Shown piece after piece: positions 4,861 through 5,494 of a stretch of 5,494 nt of DNA; position 1 is the first letter of the stretch, and the number at the start of each line of letters is the position of its first letter. This stretch comes from Lachnospiraceae bacterium AM93-12TA. GTDB lineage: Bacteria; Bacillota; Clostridia; Lachnospirales; Lachnospiraceae. Location of the stretch: assembly GCA_027698105.1 (NCBI GenBank), contig JAQERH010000066.1, positions 1-5,494 of the forward strand. Direction: 5' to 3'. The translations under genes and the position numbers were made by a program. A model generated the notes under the pieces. That model worked only from the letters and a program-made list of their open reading frames with translations. It ran no database searches and was not told the origin of the DNA.

Positions 4861-4894
4861 GCTTCTTTATGATAGTTACTACTTAGAATCGAGC

Positions 4895-4940
4895 TTGTTT
4901 ATAGGTGGTAGTAAATTTATTTTTTAAGTGTATTGATACA
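4895..4940 (+). promoter_or_regulatory. Weak candidate promoter with palindromic site at the start region
   Basis: TTGTTT (4895-4900) and TATTTT (4918-4923) are spaced by 17 bases but both boxes are poor matches. The perfect inverted repeat TGTATTGATACA (4929-4940) covers the expected start of transcription, as an operator might. A further inverted repeat, TTACTAC (4876-4882) with GTAGTAA (4908-4914), brackets the -35 box. No stronger promoter is visible for the gene at 4966. Confidence 0.3.
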
Positions 4941-4965
4941 GTGAGATTACAATAGGAGGCAAGCA

Positions 4966-5481
4966 ATGAGAATCAGACTTAACAGACTTATCCTAACAAC
5001 AGGAGCTTTGTTGTGTTTAACAGCAGCACCCATAGCCCAGACAAATCCTCTGGGTTCTATGGAGGTTCAAGCAGCAGAACTTCCCTACTCCATTTATTGG
5101 GAGACACAGGCAGATGGTAGTTGGAAATACAAGCTTAATACAGGAGGTTATGCTTCTGGATGGATTCAAGATGAAGTAGATAAAAACTGGTATTACATGG
5201 ATGAATCCGCTACAATGCAGTCTGGAGTTTACAAGTCCAATGGTAAGTATTATCTGCTATCAGAGTTACACGATGGGCATTATGGTCATATGGTTAAAAA
5301 TGGAGAGGTTTATCAAGGCATAACCATATCAGCCAGCACCAATGCAGATGATGAAGGAGCATTAACAGATTCTACCTTATCAGCATTAAGAGATGCCGGA
5401 GTCAATGTGGATAATGTTCCTGACATATCCGGCAGTCAGCACAGAGACCGTTTCAAGTTTTGTGTAAACTCAAAAAACTGA
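4966..5481 (+). CDS. Secreted choline-binding-repeat surface protein, possibly shortened
   Basis: Encodes 171 residues; the ATG follows AGGAGG (4954-4959) with 6 bases of spacing. Residues 1-37 look like a signal peptide: MRIRLNR, a hydrophobic core, and cleavage near VQAAE. Residues about 43-118 hold choline-binding-type repeats: YSIYWETQADGSWKYKL, then GYASGWIQDEVDKNWYYMD and MQSGVYKSNGKYYLLSE. These bind cell-wall or polymer choline in well-studied relatives; the ligand here is not known. Residues 119-159 form a Ser/Asp/Ala-rich segment ending LRDAGVNVDNVPDISGSQH. The last 12 residues (RDRFKFCVNSKN) are basic and unlike the preceding acidic linker, so the original C-terminus may have been lost through recombination. 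All three frames close within 60 bases, so a simple frameshift would not extend it. It is separated from the upstream unit by a terminator-like hairpin and is probably transcribed on its own. Confidence 0.85.
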   Translation: MRIRLNRLILTTGALLCLTAAPIAQTNPLGSMEVQAAELPYSIYWETQADGSWKYKLNTGGYASGWIQDEVDKNWYYMDESATMQSGVYKSNGKYYLLSELHDGHYGHMVKNGEVYQGITISASTNADDEGALTDSTLSALRDAGVNVDNVPDISGSQHRDRFKFCVNSKN

Positions 5482-5494
5482 TATAAGATATGTC

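Noticed and set aside
4838..4862. tRNA 3' end (GGTTCAACTCC) as an integration site
   Set aside because: The bases flanking TTCAA do not form a T-arm stem and no matching acceptor or anticodon arm is present.

Overview
The window looks like low-GC Firmicute DNA, most likely from a gut Lachnospiraceae (Clostridia). The evidence is the AT-rich sequence, strong AGGAGG-type ribosome binding sites, and two secreted proteins with tryptophan/glycine-rich choline-binding-type repeats of the kind common in that family. The family assignment is inference; nothing here fixes a genus. No transposase, integrase, relaxase, CRISPR array, tRNA or rRNA was found.

Layout. Positions 1-160 hold a possible upstream gene tail, a strong hairpin, and a short hairpin plus TTACCAAA repeat that recur near 4.77-4.81 kb. 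Positions 162-953 hold two small co-directional genes for paralogous proteins. Only the second has a C-terminal helix-turn-helix. From the stop codon of that gene to about 2.26 kb lies a non-coding repeat field: one degenerate copy, then seven copies of a 133-134 bp unit (1082-2016), then about 2.4 copies of a 104 bp unit (2005-2260). Both unit types carry the short core TATRGC, 27 times in about 1.2 kb. Each 134 bp unit also has an 18 bp palindrome. Positions 2261-3026 hold no gene I can support, but do contain scattered pieces of a leader also seen near 4.75-4.96 kb.

At 3027-3290 there is a good sigma-A-type promoter, then a 229 bp block bounded by a perfect 16 bp inverted repeat. The block has a predicted four-way-junction fold and ends in an intrinsic terminator. 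It is either a small RNA, a terminating leader for the next gene, or a MITE-like element. Downstream are an unrecognised 174-residue cytoplasmic protein (3318-3842) and a secreted choline-binding-repeat protein with a possible lipocalin-like C-terminus (3928-4605). Then comes a 62 bp remnant duplicating the 3' end of the 174-residue gene (4631-4692), a terminator-like hairpin, a leader with anti-Shine-Dalgarno repeats, and a second secreted choline-binding-repeat protein (4966-5481).

How it may work together (inference): the DNA-binding paralog and the dense repeat field beside it could form a protein-DNA array such as a partition, origin, silencing or titration site. The right half looks like a cassette region for surface proteins that has grown by duplication and recombination, leaving gene and leader remnants. 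The two most unusual items are the repeat field and the 229 bp structured element.
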